Source of the DNA: Phocaeicola sartorii JCM 17136 = DSM 21941
Lineage (GTDB): Bacteria; Bacteroidota; Bacteroidia; Bacteroidales; Bacteroidaceae
DNA: 64,000 nucleotides
Direction: 5' to 3'
Assembly (NCBI RefSeq): GCF_000614185.1
Contig: NZ_BAKM01000017.1
Coordinates: 51,019 to 115,018 of the forward strand
In this document: positions 53,848 through 63,622 of the stretch, one piece after another
How the letters are laid out: every line of letters begins with the position of its first letter
How positions within the stretch are numbered: position 1 is the first letter of the stretch
The notes under the pieces: generated by a model
Told to the model about the DNA's origin: nothing
Seen by the model: the letters and a program-made list of their open reading frames with translations, nothing else
Databases searched by the model: none
Translations under genes and position numbers: made by a program

Positions 53848-54762
53848 CTATTTATTTTCTTCTTGTTTTCTTCTTTCAAATTCTTCTTTCGTGCGTTTCC
53901 ATCGGTTATGACTCCATAACCAATATTGGGGCACGGCGGTTATCATCTGTTCCAGCTTCTTTGTGTACCGGTCTGTCAGTCCATAATCGGGGACGGATTT
54001 GGCATCATCTGTCAGTTGCTTGAACTCGCAGTGATAATATCCTCTTTTTATTCGTTTCACGTCAGCATAATAAATCAGTGCGTCTACTTGTTTTCCAATA
54101 CGCTCTGTACCAATGAAAACCGGAGTTTCCCGATGGAAGAACTCGGTCCAATGGTGGATACTGTTCCATTTGGGCGTCTGGTCGGATATAAAACCGATGA
54201 TTGTCTTTTGCTTCGCCCGCTTTAATTCTATAATCCGGCGGAGTGTCTCTTTCATGGGGATACATTCGCCGCCGAACTGATTGCGCAGACGCAGGAAAAG
54301 TTTGTCAAACGCCTTGTTGTACAGAGGGTGGTAGATTTGTCCGCAAAGAATATCATCGGGGGCCCAATAGGGAAGAGAGGCTATCCACTCCCAGTTGCAG
54401 TAGTGCCCTAAATATACGAAACAAAAATTCTTCTCCTCTGCTTTCATCTTTCTCACGATCTCTTCCACTCCTCCGAATGTCATCCGTTTTTTCAGTTGCT
54501 TCTTCGAGATGGAGAACAGTTTAATAGTCTCTATGATATAATCGCAGAAAAAATGATAATACTGCTTCTCTATGCGGATTACTTTTTCTTTTGACAGTTC
54601 CGGGAATGATTCAGTGAGGTTTTTCCTTACAATCCGGCGGCGGTAACGGACGCAGTAGTACAAAGGGAAATAGAGCAGGTCGGAGAAAACATACAGAACC
54701 GGCAGTGGTAAGAGCGAAAGCAGGTACCAGAAGAAAAAGACAATATAGTATATAATATTCAT
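53848..54762 (-). CDS. LpxL/HtrB-like lysophospholipid acyltransferase
   Basis: About 304 residues with an N-terminal membrane anchor (YYIVFFFWYLLSLLPLPVLYVFSDLLYF). The acyltransferase H-x4-D/E site is in FVYLGHYCNWEWIASLP (H and E), with IGFISDQTPKW and ETPVFIGTERIGKQ as later blocks. It should add a secondary acyl chain to lipid A. The ATG at 54762 is chosen over a TTG two codons upstream. It sits 2 bases before glf, downstream of the WaaP-like gene, which ties lipid A maturation to core assembly. Confidence 0.87.
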   Translation of the reverse strand: MNIIYYIVFFFWYLLSLLPLPVLYVFSDLLYFPLYYCVRYRRRIVRKNLTESFPELSKEKVIRIEKQYYHFFCDYIIETIKLFSISKKQLKKRMTFGGVEEIVRKMKAEEKNFCFVYLGHYCNWEWIASLPYWAPDDILCGQIYHPLYNKAFDKLFLRLRNQFGGECIPMKETLRRIIELKRAKQKTIIGFISDQTPKWNSIHHWTEFFHRETPVFIGTERIGKQVDALIYYADVKRIKRGYYHCEFKQLTDDAKSVPDYGLTDRYTKKLEQMITAVPQYWLWSHNRWKRTKEEFERRKQEENK

Positions 54763-54768
54763 TAGCAA

Positions 54769-55518
54769 TTATTTTTTTATTCCTATCCACGATTGAAGTT
54801 TGCGCTTCCTTTTTCGTTTTTGCTCGAAATGCAACAGGTAGCGGAAAACGATAAAGGCGCATTCTCTGGGATTCCATCCCCGTAAAGTGGCATATTGCAT
54901 TACAATATAGCGTAGAAGAGCTTTGCTGTGTGTCAACCGTTTCAGATTTTCCAGGCACTCTTGTCGGGTGGGGGCTGGTTTGAACTTTGAACGGTTGGTG
55001 TCTATCAGGGTGAATTGGTATCGGCCTTCCTGGTCTGTGTGATACAGAATATTGGTCAGGTTCAGGTCGCCATGAAGCACTCCTTTTTTATGTAACTCAA
55101 CCATATAGGCAGCCAGTTCGTCAGCCGGATGCCTGTCAAAATCGTGTTTCCGCAATAATTCCGACAAGGGGGGATAGCTACAGTTGAGTGACACGAAATA
55201 GCCGTCCAGAAACAGACCGTTCTTTTTCCGTTCTATATAGGCTACTTCATGGGGGGTGGAAAAGCCTTTTTCGCGCAACATCCCGGCAAAAAGATAAGCT
55301 CTTTCGGTCTTGCTTTTCTTGAAAAAGGTATAAGCGATTCTTTGTACGATATTAGGCTGCTTATATCTTTTGACAACCATATCCTTATCATTCACCCTAT
55401 ATCGTTTCACTTTATTGCGGCTGTCGTACAACAATTCGCCTTCCTGTTCAAAGGATTGGGGAAGTCGCTTGATAAAACCGGCGGCATCAACGAATTCGGG
55501 ATGAATTACTATTTTCAT
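54769..55518 (-). CDS. LPS kinase, Kdo/WaaP family
   Basis: 249 residues with a protein-kinase-like fold. KIVIHPEFVDAAGFIKRLP, DKDMVVKRYKQPN (with the ATP lysine), and the catalytic loop KKGVLHGDLNLTNIL, followed by LIDTNRSKF for the metal Asp, mark a Kdo kinase / WaaP relative. It probably phosphorylates a core sugar such as Kdo, which Bacteroides LPS is known to carry in phosphorylated form. It is 14 bases downstream of the heptosyltransferase-like gene and 6 bases from the acyltransferase gene. Confidence 0.86.
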   Translation of the reverse strand: MKIVIHPEFVDAAGFIKRLPQSFEQEGELLYDSRNKVKRYRVNDKDMVVKRYKQPNIVQRIAYTFFKKSKTERAYLFAGMLREKGFSTPHEVAYIERKKNGLFLDGYFVSLNCSYPPLSELLRKHDFDRHPADELAAYMVELHKKGVLHGDLNLTNILYHTDQEGRYQFTLIDTNRSKFKPAPTRQECLENLKRLTHSKALLRYIVMQYATLRGWNPRECAFIVFRYLLHFEQKRKRKRKLQSWIGIKK

Positions 55519-55532
55519 ATACAGTTTGTTCT

Positions 55533-56562
55533 TTAATCAATTACACTTTCAATACGTTGTACCACCATTTCGGGAGTGATTCCTTGAAGGCATGCATAGT
55601 CGTTTCTAAGACAAGGCTTGTTCCCGAATACGGAACAGGGACGGCAGGGCAGATCTACCTGGACGGCATTGGCGGGCAGCTGCTTCCAGCCCATGAACCC
55701 GGCGTATGGATGGGTAGCCCCCCAGATGGAAATAACGGGGATGTTTACCAAAGAGGCCAGGTGCATATTGGCGGAGTCCATGGATAGCATTACGTCTAAA
55801 TGGCTCATCAATGCCAGTTCCGAGTTCAGCGTCAGTTTTCCGGCTGTGGAAATGACATTGGGGAACTGCTTCGCCCATTTTTCCAATACCTCTATCTCTT
55901 TCCGTCCTCCACCAAACAGGAATATTTTGGTGTCTTTCCGTGTGGAAAGTTGTTTTATTACCTGCTCTTGTTTGGACAGGGGGTAGATTTTTCCTACATG
56001 TGCGGCGAAAGGCGCGATTCCTATCCATTTGTTCTTGTCCTTGTCTCCGGTCAGTGGACTCATGCATTGGATGGTTCCTTTCTTGTCTCCGAACAAAGAT
56101 ACGAAATCCAACTGTATGGGGTAGCCTATATCCCTTAAGACATCTGCATAACGCTGGAAAGAAGATTTCTGGCATTGCATCACTTTATGCTTGGGGCGTA
56201 CCAGTTTTCGTTTTCCACTGCGTCCCTTGTCCAGATGCGCCACTTTGACGCCCGACAGTTTGAAACGCCAGCGCAGGTATTTGCTGCGGAGAACGTCATG
56301 AAAATCGGCCACGGCATCAAACTGTTCTTCCTTCAGGTCATTGTACAGCCATCCCAGCCCCATCAGCTGAATGTTCGCCTCTGAGGTCCACACCACGGAA
56401 AAGAACATTGTCGGGCAGCCCCTCGAACAGAGGGGCAAGCGTGTCCCGGCTCAACACCATGATCTGGTGCTGGGGGTATTGGGTGGCTAATGAATAGATA
56501 ACCGGAATGGTCATTGCCACATCACCGATTGCCGAAAAACGAATTACCAGAATTTTGGCCAT
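55533..56562 (-). CDS. GT9-family LPS heptosyltransferase-like protein (frameshift)
   Basis: A GT-B glycosyltransferase of family 9, about 343 residues after repair. MAKILVIRFSAIGDVAMTIPVI is the classic WaaC/WaaF/RfaF start, followed by DAVADFHDVLRSKYLRWRF. The C-domain has GIAPFAAHVGKIYPL, LFGGGRKEIEVL, LDVMLSMDSANMHLASLVNIPVISIWGATHPYAGF. The two halves lie in different frames around 56364-56367, where the minus strand CAGCTG probably stands for CAGGCCTG (two bases lost). Its neighbours argue for LPS inner-core synthesis. Confidence 0.87.
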
Positions 56563-56573
56563 AAGGCAATTGC

Positions 56574-57179
56574 TTATTTCTTTCCGTATAGTACAGGATT
56601 CAGAGCCGGGTCGTTATACATTTTCATTTGCTTATATACTTTCATGTATTTGCGTCCGGCTTCAATATCGGTTATCAGTTGGTCTATGGCTGAGGACAAG
56701 TCCTTTTGCTGTTCCAGCAAAATGGTCAGTTTCTTCTCGCACTGTGCGCGATGCCCGGGAGTTGTGTCGGTACGTTCCACCTCTTGGCGCATGTGGTATA
56801 TTTTCAGTGCCAGAATGGAAAGACGGTCAATGGCCCATGCGGGACTTTCGGTATTGATTGTGGCATCGGCGTTTATTTTCACGTCTTTGTATTTGTCGAG
56901 GAAGTAACTGTCTATCAGCTCTACCAGGTCGGTGCGGTCTTGGTTTGATTTGTCAATGCGTCTTTTCAAAACAAGGGCTTCCACCGGATCGATATTCGGA
57001 TCACGGATGATATCTTCGAAGTGCCATTGCACTGTGTCAATCCAGTTCTTCAGATAAAGATAGTACTCTATACTTTTCAACTCGTATGGGTTGTTGATGG
57101 GAGTATCCACATTATCTGTCTTGTGATAGTCATTGATGACTTGGACAAAAATAGGGTTGCAAAGTTCTGTAAATGTCAT
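56574..57179 (-). CDS. DUF4254 domain-containing protein
   Basis: 201 residues, helix-rich, with the conserved start MTFTELCNPIFVQVINDYHKTDNVDTPINNPY and middle block HFEDIIRDPNIDPVEALVLKRRIDKSNQDRTDLVE. The family is found almost only in Bacteroidota and commonly precedes an LPS GT9 gene, as here. No catalytic residues are recognised. It is the first gene of the leftward LPS operon, 11 bases before the GT9. A minus-strand -7 box (TAGATTTG, 57222-57229) lies 42 bases upstream of the start. Confidence 0.85.
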   Translation of the reverse strand: MTFTELCNPIFVQVINDYHKTDNVDTPINNPYELKSIEYYLYLKNWIDTVQWHFEDIIRDPNIDPVEALVLKRRIDKSNQDRTDLVELIDSYFLDKYKDVKINADATINTESPAWAIDRLSILALKIYHMRQEVERTDTTPGHRAQCEKKLTILLEQQKDLSSAIDQLITDIEAGRKYMKVYKQMKMYNDPALNPVLYGKK

Positions 57180-57221
57180 AGCTACGTATTTTTGTTATTA
57201 TCGTTATAATAATTGAAAAGA

Positions 57222-57281
57222 CAAATCTATGCAAAGTTTTCTAATCAACCAATTATTATTCGGTAAAAGTGCCTACCTTTG
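57222..57281. promoter_or_regulatory. Divergent promoters for the LPS operon and pdxB
   Basis: The minus strand carries TAGATTTG at 57222-57229 for the LPS operon. The plus strand carries TACCTTTG at 57274-57281 for pdxB, 23 bases before its ATG. Both match the Bacteroides -7 consensus; their -33 elements are weak. Confidence 0.65.
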
Positions 57282-57304
57282 TCACTCGGCAAGTTTTTTT
57301 AAAG

Positions 57305-58356
57305 ATGAAAGTAATTGTAGATAATAAAATACCCTATATTCGGGAGGCTGTTGAACAGATAGCCGATGAAGTGGTGTATTTGTCCGGCAGTGGGTTCACC
57401 GCCGGAAATGTACGGGATGCTGACGCATTGGTAATCCGTACCCGTACCCGTTGTAACCGTGAGTTGCTGGAAGGCAGCAAGGTGAAGTTTATTGCTACGG
57501 CAACCATCGGCTTTGACCATATTGATGTGGATTATTGCCGTGAAGCGGGGATTGAATGGCAGAACTGTCCCGGTTGCAATGCGGGCAGCGTGGAGCAGTA
57601 TCTGCATTCGGTGTTGCTGTTGTTGAAACGCCGGAAGGGGATGAGGCTGGAAGATACCTGCCTGGGCATTGTCGGGTGGGTCATGTGGGAAGCCGCGTTG
57701 AGCGTATGGCCCGTTCATTGGGCCTGCGTGTGTTGTTGAATGATCCTCCGCGTGCGGACCGGGGGGAAGCGGGCTTCGTGGATTTGTCTGTGTTGGCACG
57801 GGAATGTGATATGATTACTTTCCATACTCCGTTGAACAGGAATGGGAAATATGATACGTTTCACCTGGCGGATGCCGGTTTTTTTGCGGAATTGCAACGC
57901 AAACCTCTTATAATCAATACCTCCCGTGGGGAAGTCATAGAGACTCTGGCTTTGCTCGATGCGTTGAAAACGGGGAGGATAAGTGATGCTGTCATTGATA
58001 CATGGGAGAACGAGCCTGATATTAATCTGGAATTATTGCAGCAGGTCTTTTTAGGCACTCCTCATATTGCAGGTTATTCGGCGGATGGAAAGTCGAACGC
58101 TACCCGGATGGCGTTGGAGGCGCTGTGCCGTTTCTTTCACCTGCAAGCTGACTTTAAAATAGTACCGCCTGCCTTGCCGCCTATGACTTACTCGTCCGAT
58201 CCGGAAGAGGCTTTCCTGCAGGTCTATGATCCAACGCGTGACAGTGATGCGTTGAAACGGCATCCTGAGGAGTTCGAGCGCTTGAGGGGGAATTATCCGT
58301 TGAGGCGGGAAATTGTTTCTTCTGCCATAGGAGGAGGTCGGGAAACTATTTTTTGA
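57305..58356 (+). CDS. pdxB: Erythronate-4-phosphate dehydrogenase (one frameshift)
   Basis: An NAD-dependent 2-hydroxyacid dehydrogenase in the pyridoxal 5'-phosphate pathway. KVIVDNKIPYIREAVEQIADEVVYL, IATATIGFDHIDVDYC, NCPGCNAGSVEQYLHS and the Rossmann motif GIVGVGHVGS are the PdxB pattern; INTSRGEVIET and PHIAGYSADGK (catalytic His) follow. At 57674-57676 GTCGGGTGG probably lacks one G; restoring it gives GIVGVGHVG and 350 residues. The ATG at 57305 follows directly after the -7 box and a short leader. Its stop overlaps the convergent small gene by 11 bases. Confidence 0.9.
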
Positions 58357-58592
58357 TTTCTTTTTGTTTGGTCATGTCGGGCAGTGCGAAGAAATCGGTG
58401 AATACAATATAGACGCGGACAGATTCTTCGTTTTGTCCAGCATGACCAGATGAATATCATCAGACATCAAGGCTGACAGTTTTGGCTGTCTTTCCTTTCT
58501 TCTGCCACTATTTGCTCACAATCTTCAATGCTGTATCCCGATGCGGGTTCGCTCCAGTACCATAAGGGGGGAGTTTGTTGTAATGTATCCAT
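58346..58592 (-). CDS. Small conserved-looking protein, about 82 residues (two frameshifts)
   Basis: Not recognised. The ATG at 58592 lies 2 bases after the stop of the DUF4249 gene. As written, the frame stops after 41 residues (MDTLQQTPPLWYWSEP then ASGYSIEDCEQIVAEERK). Restoring one A in the CAAAACTG run (minus strand, around 58482) and one G at ACGAAGAA (around 58434) gives a single frame of 82 residues: it continues LSALMSDDIHLVMLDKTEE, then VRVYIVFTDFFALPDM, and stops at 58346. The total then becomes a whole number of codons, as for the other repaired genes here. It is acidic, with no signal or membrane segment. Translational coupling makes it the last gene of the sigma/FecR/TonB operon. 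Confidence 0.55.
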
Positions 58593-58594
58593 AA

Positions 58595-59563
58595 TCAGTT
58601 GTTTTTAAATGGGTTATTTATTGTTATCGCTTTTTCCGAGTGCTGGTTGCCTCCTAAAATGCCGGTTCCTCCTACCACATTGCTATAGACGCGGAGGGGT
58701 TCGGCAAGTCCTATGTTGCCTAAGCCTCCTTCCAATGTGCTTCCGGCTATTTTCTGTAAGGACAGCAGGTATAAAAAATAGGACTCGGAAAGAGAGTAGA
58801 TGGAAATGATTCTTTGTTCTGCCTCGCCCAGTTTCGTCGCTGTTTCTTTTATTTGTAAAGTATAGGTTTGCCCGTTAATGCTTTGGTCGGTAAAGAGGGC
58901 ACCGCTTCTTTTTTCCAGTCCGTTGAAGGCCATACTTCCGTCCAATATGGCATCCTGTTCTTTGAATACGGGGTCTATATAGTCTATTCCAAGGGTGTGA
59001 TAACCGTAATAGTCTGTTTGGGCTTGTGTGATTCTGGCCAGATAATAATTGTTTTTTTCCGGAAATTCATCAAAAACGATTTCATAATATATTTCATAAT
59101 AATCGGCGAGTTCTCCTTGATAGACTCCGTTACCTTTTTTAATTGTATGTTTAATGTCTTTTATGGGTACTTTTTTCGGTATGACATCTTCTGCTGTTGC
59201 CGTACCATATTCGGGGGTGGATGCCACAATCTTTATCTTGTCTCCTTCTACCGGAACGGTATCCGACAGGAAAAGGGTGTCTGGCTGGTCCGGATTTCCA
59301 GGGTTATCCAGAGTTTTCCATTGCATGGTCTCTATGTATTGATTGTTTATATAGAGTTCCACCCGGGCGTGGGGAAGATTGACATAGGGGCTGCGGTCCG
59401 GATAAAACCAGGTCCGGGTAATGGAAGCCATCACTACGGTATCGGGCGATACCGTACTGTTTATAACTATTTTGGGGGTGGTACGATATTCGTCCAAATC
59501 TATTTTCCGATAACAGGAAGTAAGGATAATTCCGGAAAGTATCATGTACAACAGCGGTTTCAT
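58595..59563 (-). CDS. DUF4249 domain-containing lipoprotein
   Basis: 322 residues with a lipoprotein signal ending LTSC near residue 17 (MKPLLYMILSGIILTSCYRK). The body is beta-rich, including IVINSTVSPDTVVMASITRTWF and ATAEDVIPKKVPIKDIKHTI. DUF4249 lipoproteins usually lie beside a TonB-dependent receptor in Bacteroidota and are thought to be its surface partner. It follows the receptor gene by 6 bases. The ligand is not predictable. The C-terminus ends GGTGILGGNQHSEKAITINNPF. Confidence 0.85.
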   Translation of the reverse strand: MKPLLYMILSGIILTSCYRKIDLDEYRTTPKIVINSTVSPDTVVMASITRTWFYPDRSPYVNLPHARVELYINNQYIETMQWKTLDNPGNPDQPDTLFLSDTVPVEGDKIKIVASTPEYGTATAEDVIPKKVPIKDIKHTIKKGNGVYQGELADYYEIYYEIVFDEFPEKNNYYLARITQAQTDYYGYHTLGIDYIDPVFKEQDAILDGSMAFNGLEKRSGALFTDQSINGQTYTLQIKETATKLGEAEQRIISIYSLSESYFLYLLSLQKIAGSTLEGGLGNIGLAEPLRVYSNVVGGTGILGGNQHSEKAITINNPFKNN

Positions 59564-59569
59564 AATCGT

Positions 59570-62239
59570 TTAAAATTTATAAGTGTAAGAAACTGACGGT
59601 ATGATGGGAATGACTCCCAATGTATGAAAGCAATTTTCACCATACCACCATCCTTTGCGTATGCTGACGGGGGCCATGTAGGAATAGACATTATAGATGC
59701 TGATATTCCATATTCCCATCCGTTCCTTTTTCTTCGGACGGTAGATATTGATGCCCAAATCGAGCCTGTGATAGGCAGGAAGCTGGAAGTTATTCCGTTC
59801 CGTGTAATAATCCAGCCCGTTTGAACTCATATAGGGAGGGGTCAGGGAGTTTCCGGGCATCGGGAGGTAGTGTCCGGTGTACTGGGGGGATATGACTTGA
59901 TAGTTCTCAAAAGAAACCGTAATCCGGTTTCCGGTCATGTATGTCCAGCTTCCGGTCAGTTCTACTTTGGAACGGACTTTCCAATTAACCACAATATTGA
60001 ATTTATGTCGGTTGTCGAATTTGGCGGGGAAACGTCTACCTTTATTTATTTCGGTGAACTGCCTGTCATTCCAGCTTAAGGTATAGCCTGCCCATCCTGT
60101 TATTTTTCCTTTTTCTTTGCGGGCTATAAGTTCTATGCCGTATGAACGGCCTTTTCCTTGAGTCAGTTTATCTTCCCAGTGGTTGAAGGAGGAAGAAACT
60201 GGTAGTTGTCTTTATAATCTATGAGGTGTTTCATCCATTTGTAATATCCTTCTATGGAAAAAGAGTAAGTTTGGTTATAGGTGGTATAATAGGCCCCCAA
60301 GGCGATTTGGTCACTCTGCATCGGTTTCAGTTTATGGCTGACCGGCATCCACGTGTCCGTAGGCAGATTGATGTAGCTTTCATTAAGCTGGTGTACATAC
60401 TGACTCATCCGGGTATAGGAGGCTTTGAGGCTGAGCTGCGGACTAATCAGTAAACGGCTTGCGAGCCGGGGTTCCAGAGAAGTGTATGTTTTGCAGTCGA
60501 TGGTGTACAATCCGATATGGATTCCGGCATTCAAGCGTATCTTCTGATTTATTTTCCAGTCTTCTTCCATATATATGCCTAATTCGTGTGCCGGCAGGAT
60601 GGTGTTGTCGCTTTGTCTGGTTTGAGCGGTCAGACCATTGGCAAAATGGAACTTCTCATCTACAGGGTGGAAACGGTGATAGATATAATGAGCTCCGAAG
60701 CGCAACTGATGGGAAGTACTGGGACGGAAGTCAAAGCTGGCGCGTAAACTGAAGTCGTTGATGCGGTTTCGGGTTGAACTTTCTTGTGATACATAGCTGG
60801 TCTCCGTTCCTTGGTAATAGTCTCCTTTCAGGGTGGAGGAGTAGTGAGTGAAGGCGGCGTTTACATTGCCGAAGAGTCGGTTGCTGAATACGTATGACCA
60901 GCCGGTAAATGCATGATGTTTCCCCATCGCAGCTTGCCGGTATTTCTGCTTTCGTACCCGTTATTCCCATCTCTCTTTTCTCCTCCTTTCAAGAAATCGT
61001 TTCCCCAGTACACTCCGGCATAGCCGCGGCTGCGGTCATTGAACTGGTGGTTGAGTTTAAAGTTCATGTCTGTAAAGGCATATCGCGCCACGATTTCGGT
61101 GTCTCCTTTATCTCTGGTAGAATTCCAGATGGCGATGGCTGGGGCGGAAAGGGCGTCAATCCATGAACGGCGTAACGCAAAGTTGAATGAAGTCCGGTCT
61201 TTCACGACAGGTCCTTCCAGATTGAGGCTGCCTGAGGTCAGTCCCAACATGGCGCTTCCATGATATTCTTTCATGTTTCCGTCCTTTGTATGTATATCGA
61301 CCACGCTGGACAGCCTTCCCCCGTAACGGGCGGGGAAAGCGGATTTAAAGAATTCCACGTCCTTTACAGCTTCGGCATTAAAGGCCGAGAACAAGCCGCC
61401 CACATGGTTGATCTGGTACAGTGGGTTGCCTTCTATCATGTAAAGATTATCATCTCCGTTACCGCCTCGTACGTGCATGCCTGCCAATCCAGCCATTCCT
61501 GCCGATACCCCTGGCAGGGTTTGTAGGGTTTTTATAATGTCGGACTCTCCAAATAGCACGGGAGTTTGCCGGATTAGGTTTTTGTTGAGGCGGGTGTGTC
61601 CCATTCCGGATGTATGGACTGACGAGGAAGCGGTGTATTGGCTGGTTATGATTACTTCGGCAAGTTGCTGATGGCTGCTTAGCAGAATTGGGAGCAGAGT
61701 GTCTTGTTCCAATTGCGTGAATGACTGCTGGAAACTGTCATATCCTACGTAGGAAATGTTCAGGCAGACGTTGTTTCCGGCTTTCAATGTCAGACTGAAG
61801 AAACCGTCTGCATTGCTGGTTGTCCCCCGGTGCTTTCCGCATCATAGATGGAGGCGCCTATGAGGGATTCTGAAGAGGCTTTGTCTCGTACAAATCCGCT
61901 GATTACCACCGTCTTCTGTTTCTTTTTGAGAATGATGTACTTGCCTGTCTGTATGTATTCCACAGGCAGTTTCTGTAATAAGATGCGCAAACAGTAAGAC
62001 AACGGTTTGTCGGTCATGGTTATGTCCACCGCAGGCAGATGTTTTATCAATGATGATTCATACGAAAAAGTTACACCTGTCTGCCGGGTGATTTCTGCCA
62101 GTACTTTCTGTACAGGAGCTTGGCGCATATCCAATGTAACAAGCGGTTCGTCTTCATGTTCTGTTCCTTTTGCCTCAATGCAGAAGTGCATGAGGCATAG
62201 GAGCAGAAGCAAAGAAATTTTAGAATGGAATTGCATCAT
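59570..62239 (-). CDS. TonB-dependent receptor with STN signalling domain (three frameshifts)
   Basis: An outer-membrane beta-barrel transporter of about 890 residues once repaired. Order of domains: signal peptide, STN domain (LVTLDMRQAPVQKVLAEITR, about 33-105) that contacts FecR, a carboxypeptidase-like beta domain (ISGFVRDKASSESLIGASIY), a plug (LIRQTPVLFGESDIIKTLQ, VRGGNGDDNLYMIEGNPLYQ) and a barrel ending VSYTYKF, with the terminal aromatic residue needed for barrel assembly. Breaks are at 61824-61828 (G run), 60922-60925 (G run) and about 60186 (T run); each is a one-base loss, and the repaired length is a whole number of codons. The start overlaps the FecR stop. Confidence 0.88.
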
Positions 62240-63054
62240 TTAGTTATGTCTAGTTTAGTGTCGAGTGTCTGGTTAATGATTTCAATGATTTCCTCTACCG
62301 GGATATTGTCAAAAGAAGCGGTCAGGTAATGTGTTTCCTGTGGAACTCTGTTAATATGTACTTTGTAAACTGCTTCCAATTCTTCCACTACCTTTTTCAG
62401 AGAAGTTTCATTATAGACAAATACACGGGTTTTCCAGGCAAAAGCATTGGGATCACTTTGTTTGTCTATCCGCATCTGTCCTTGTTGGTTTATGGAAGCA
62501 TGCATCCCTTTTGTCAGAATGGCCTCTTTTTGTTCTTTGTTATAGAAAAGGACTTTTCCCGATTCTACGGTTGCCGAAGTTTGGTCTGCTTTTGCCGTTA
62601 CTTGGAACCGTGTGCCTAATACTTGTATGTTTGCCAGTTCGGTTTGTACGGTGAAAGAGCATTGTTCCTGATGTACGACCGAGAAATAGGCTTTCCCGTC
62701 CAATGCGACGTTTCTGTTTTTCTTGCCGTATGCCTTACGGTCATATCGTAGGGTTGAGTTTTCGGCCAACGTGATGCGGCTGTCATCCGGAAGTGTGATT
62801 TCTTTGACGGTGCGAGTGGGTGAGGCAATGACAATCCAGTCCTGTCTGTCATACATCCACCACCAGCTGAATCCGGCTATCAAGCCCACGACGGCGGCAA
62901 TGGCCGTCAGCCTATATAACAAGGTTGCATGATTTCTCTCTTTTCGGATACCTAGCTTCTGCCAGGCTTTCGTCGTGTTCAGCCTGTTTTCCCGATAGAA
63001 CCGGGCCACAAAGCGGATATCTTTTTCTTCTTTTTCCATGTTATTTCTATTCAT
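62236..63054 (-). CDS. FecR family anti-sigma factor
   Basis: About 272 residues. A short cytoplasmic helical part (KDIRFVARFYRENRLNTTKAWQKLGI), one membrane helix (LTAIAAVVGLIAGFSWWW), then the FecR domain (SPTRTVKEITLPDDSRITLAENSTLRYDRKAYGKKNRNVALDGKAYF). A secretin/STN-interacting C-terminal DUF4974-like part (VFVYNETSLKKVVEELEAVYKVHI) follows. It should hold the ECF sigma factor inactive until the TonB receptor STN domain signals. Start codons at 63054 (MNRNNMEKE) and 63039 (MEKEEK) are both possible. The stop overlaps the TonB start. Confidence 0.88.
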   Translation of the reverse strand: MNRNNMEKEEKDIRFVARFYRENRLNTTKAWQKLGIRKERNHATLLYRLTAIAAVVGLIAGFSWWWMYDRQDWIVIASPTRTVKEITLPDDSRITLAENSTLRYDRKAYGKKNRNVALDGKAYFSVVHQEQCSFTVQTELANIQVLGTRFQVTAKADQTSATVESGKVLFYNKEQKEAILTKGMHASINQQGQMRIDKQSDPNAFAWKTRVFVYNETSLKKVVEELEAVYKVHINRVPQETHYLTASFDNIPVEEIIEIINQTLDTKLDITK

Positions 63055-63112
63055 TTTCACTACTAAGACAGGGAAAAGACAAAATTCCCCCATCCGCCTG
63101 CCGATTTTTTTT

Positions 63113-63622
63113 TTATCCGAAGAAGAAAGTATATACTTTAATGGCAGTCTCTCGCAGTGCTTTTAGTGCCTTACTGATTTGATGTTCAACTGTTTTGATG
63201 GAAATGCCTAGCTCGCTGGCTATTTCCTGATAAGTAAGTCCGTCACGTTTGGAAAGCAGGAAAATTCTTTTGCGTTCGGCCGGGAGATGGTCGATGGCAG
63301 TCCAGAGGCGGGCATCTCGTTCTGACCGAATGATGCGTTCTTCTTCTGTCAAATCTTCCAAATCTGTCAGCTCCGTTGCATCGCAGTGTGCTTGACGGTT
63401 GGCAATGAGGGAGAGCGAACGGTTGCGCACCGCTTGATACATATAGGCTTTCAGGTTCTGGACAGGTGTGCCTTCGGCAAGTTTCTCCCATACATCGGAA
63501 AAAGCTTGCTGGACAATGTCTTCTGCATCATCCAGGTTTTCAGTATAGCGTAAGGCATACATATTCAGAGGACGGTAAAGGCAGCGGAAATGATATTCAA
63601 ATTCCTTGGCTGATAGTTTCAT
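63113..63622 (-). CDS. ECF RNA polymerase sigma-70 factor, Bacteroides FecI type
   Basis: 169 residues. Region 2 is FHYFRCLYRPLNMYALRYTEN-type with DDAEDIVQQAFSDVWEKL. Region 4 carries LPAERKRIFLLSKRDGLTYQEIASELGISIKTVEHQISKALKAL, a helix-turn-helix for -35 binding. It is the first gene of the sigma / FecR / TonB receptor / DUF4249 operon. It is presumably activated when FecR releases it, and should switch on this operon, though its target promoter is unknown. The ATG at 63622 gives a normal family length. Confidence 0.9.
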   Translation of the reverse strand: MKLSAKEFEYHFRCLYRPLNMYALRYTENLDDAEDIVQQAFSDVWEKLAEGTPVQNLKAYMYQAVRNRSLSLIANRQAHCDATELTDLEDLTEEERIIRSERDARLWTAIDHLPAERKRIFLLSKRDGLTYQEIASELGISIKTVEHQISKALKALRETAIKVYTFFFG

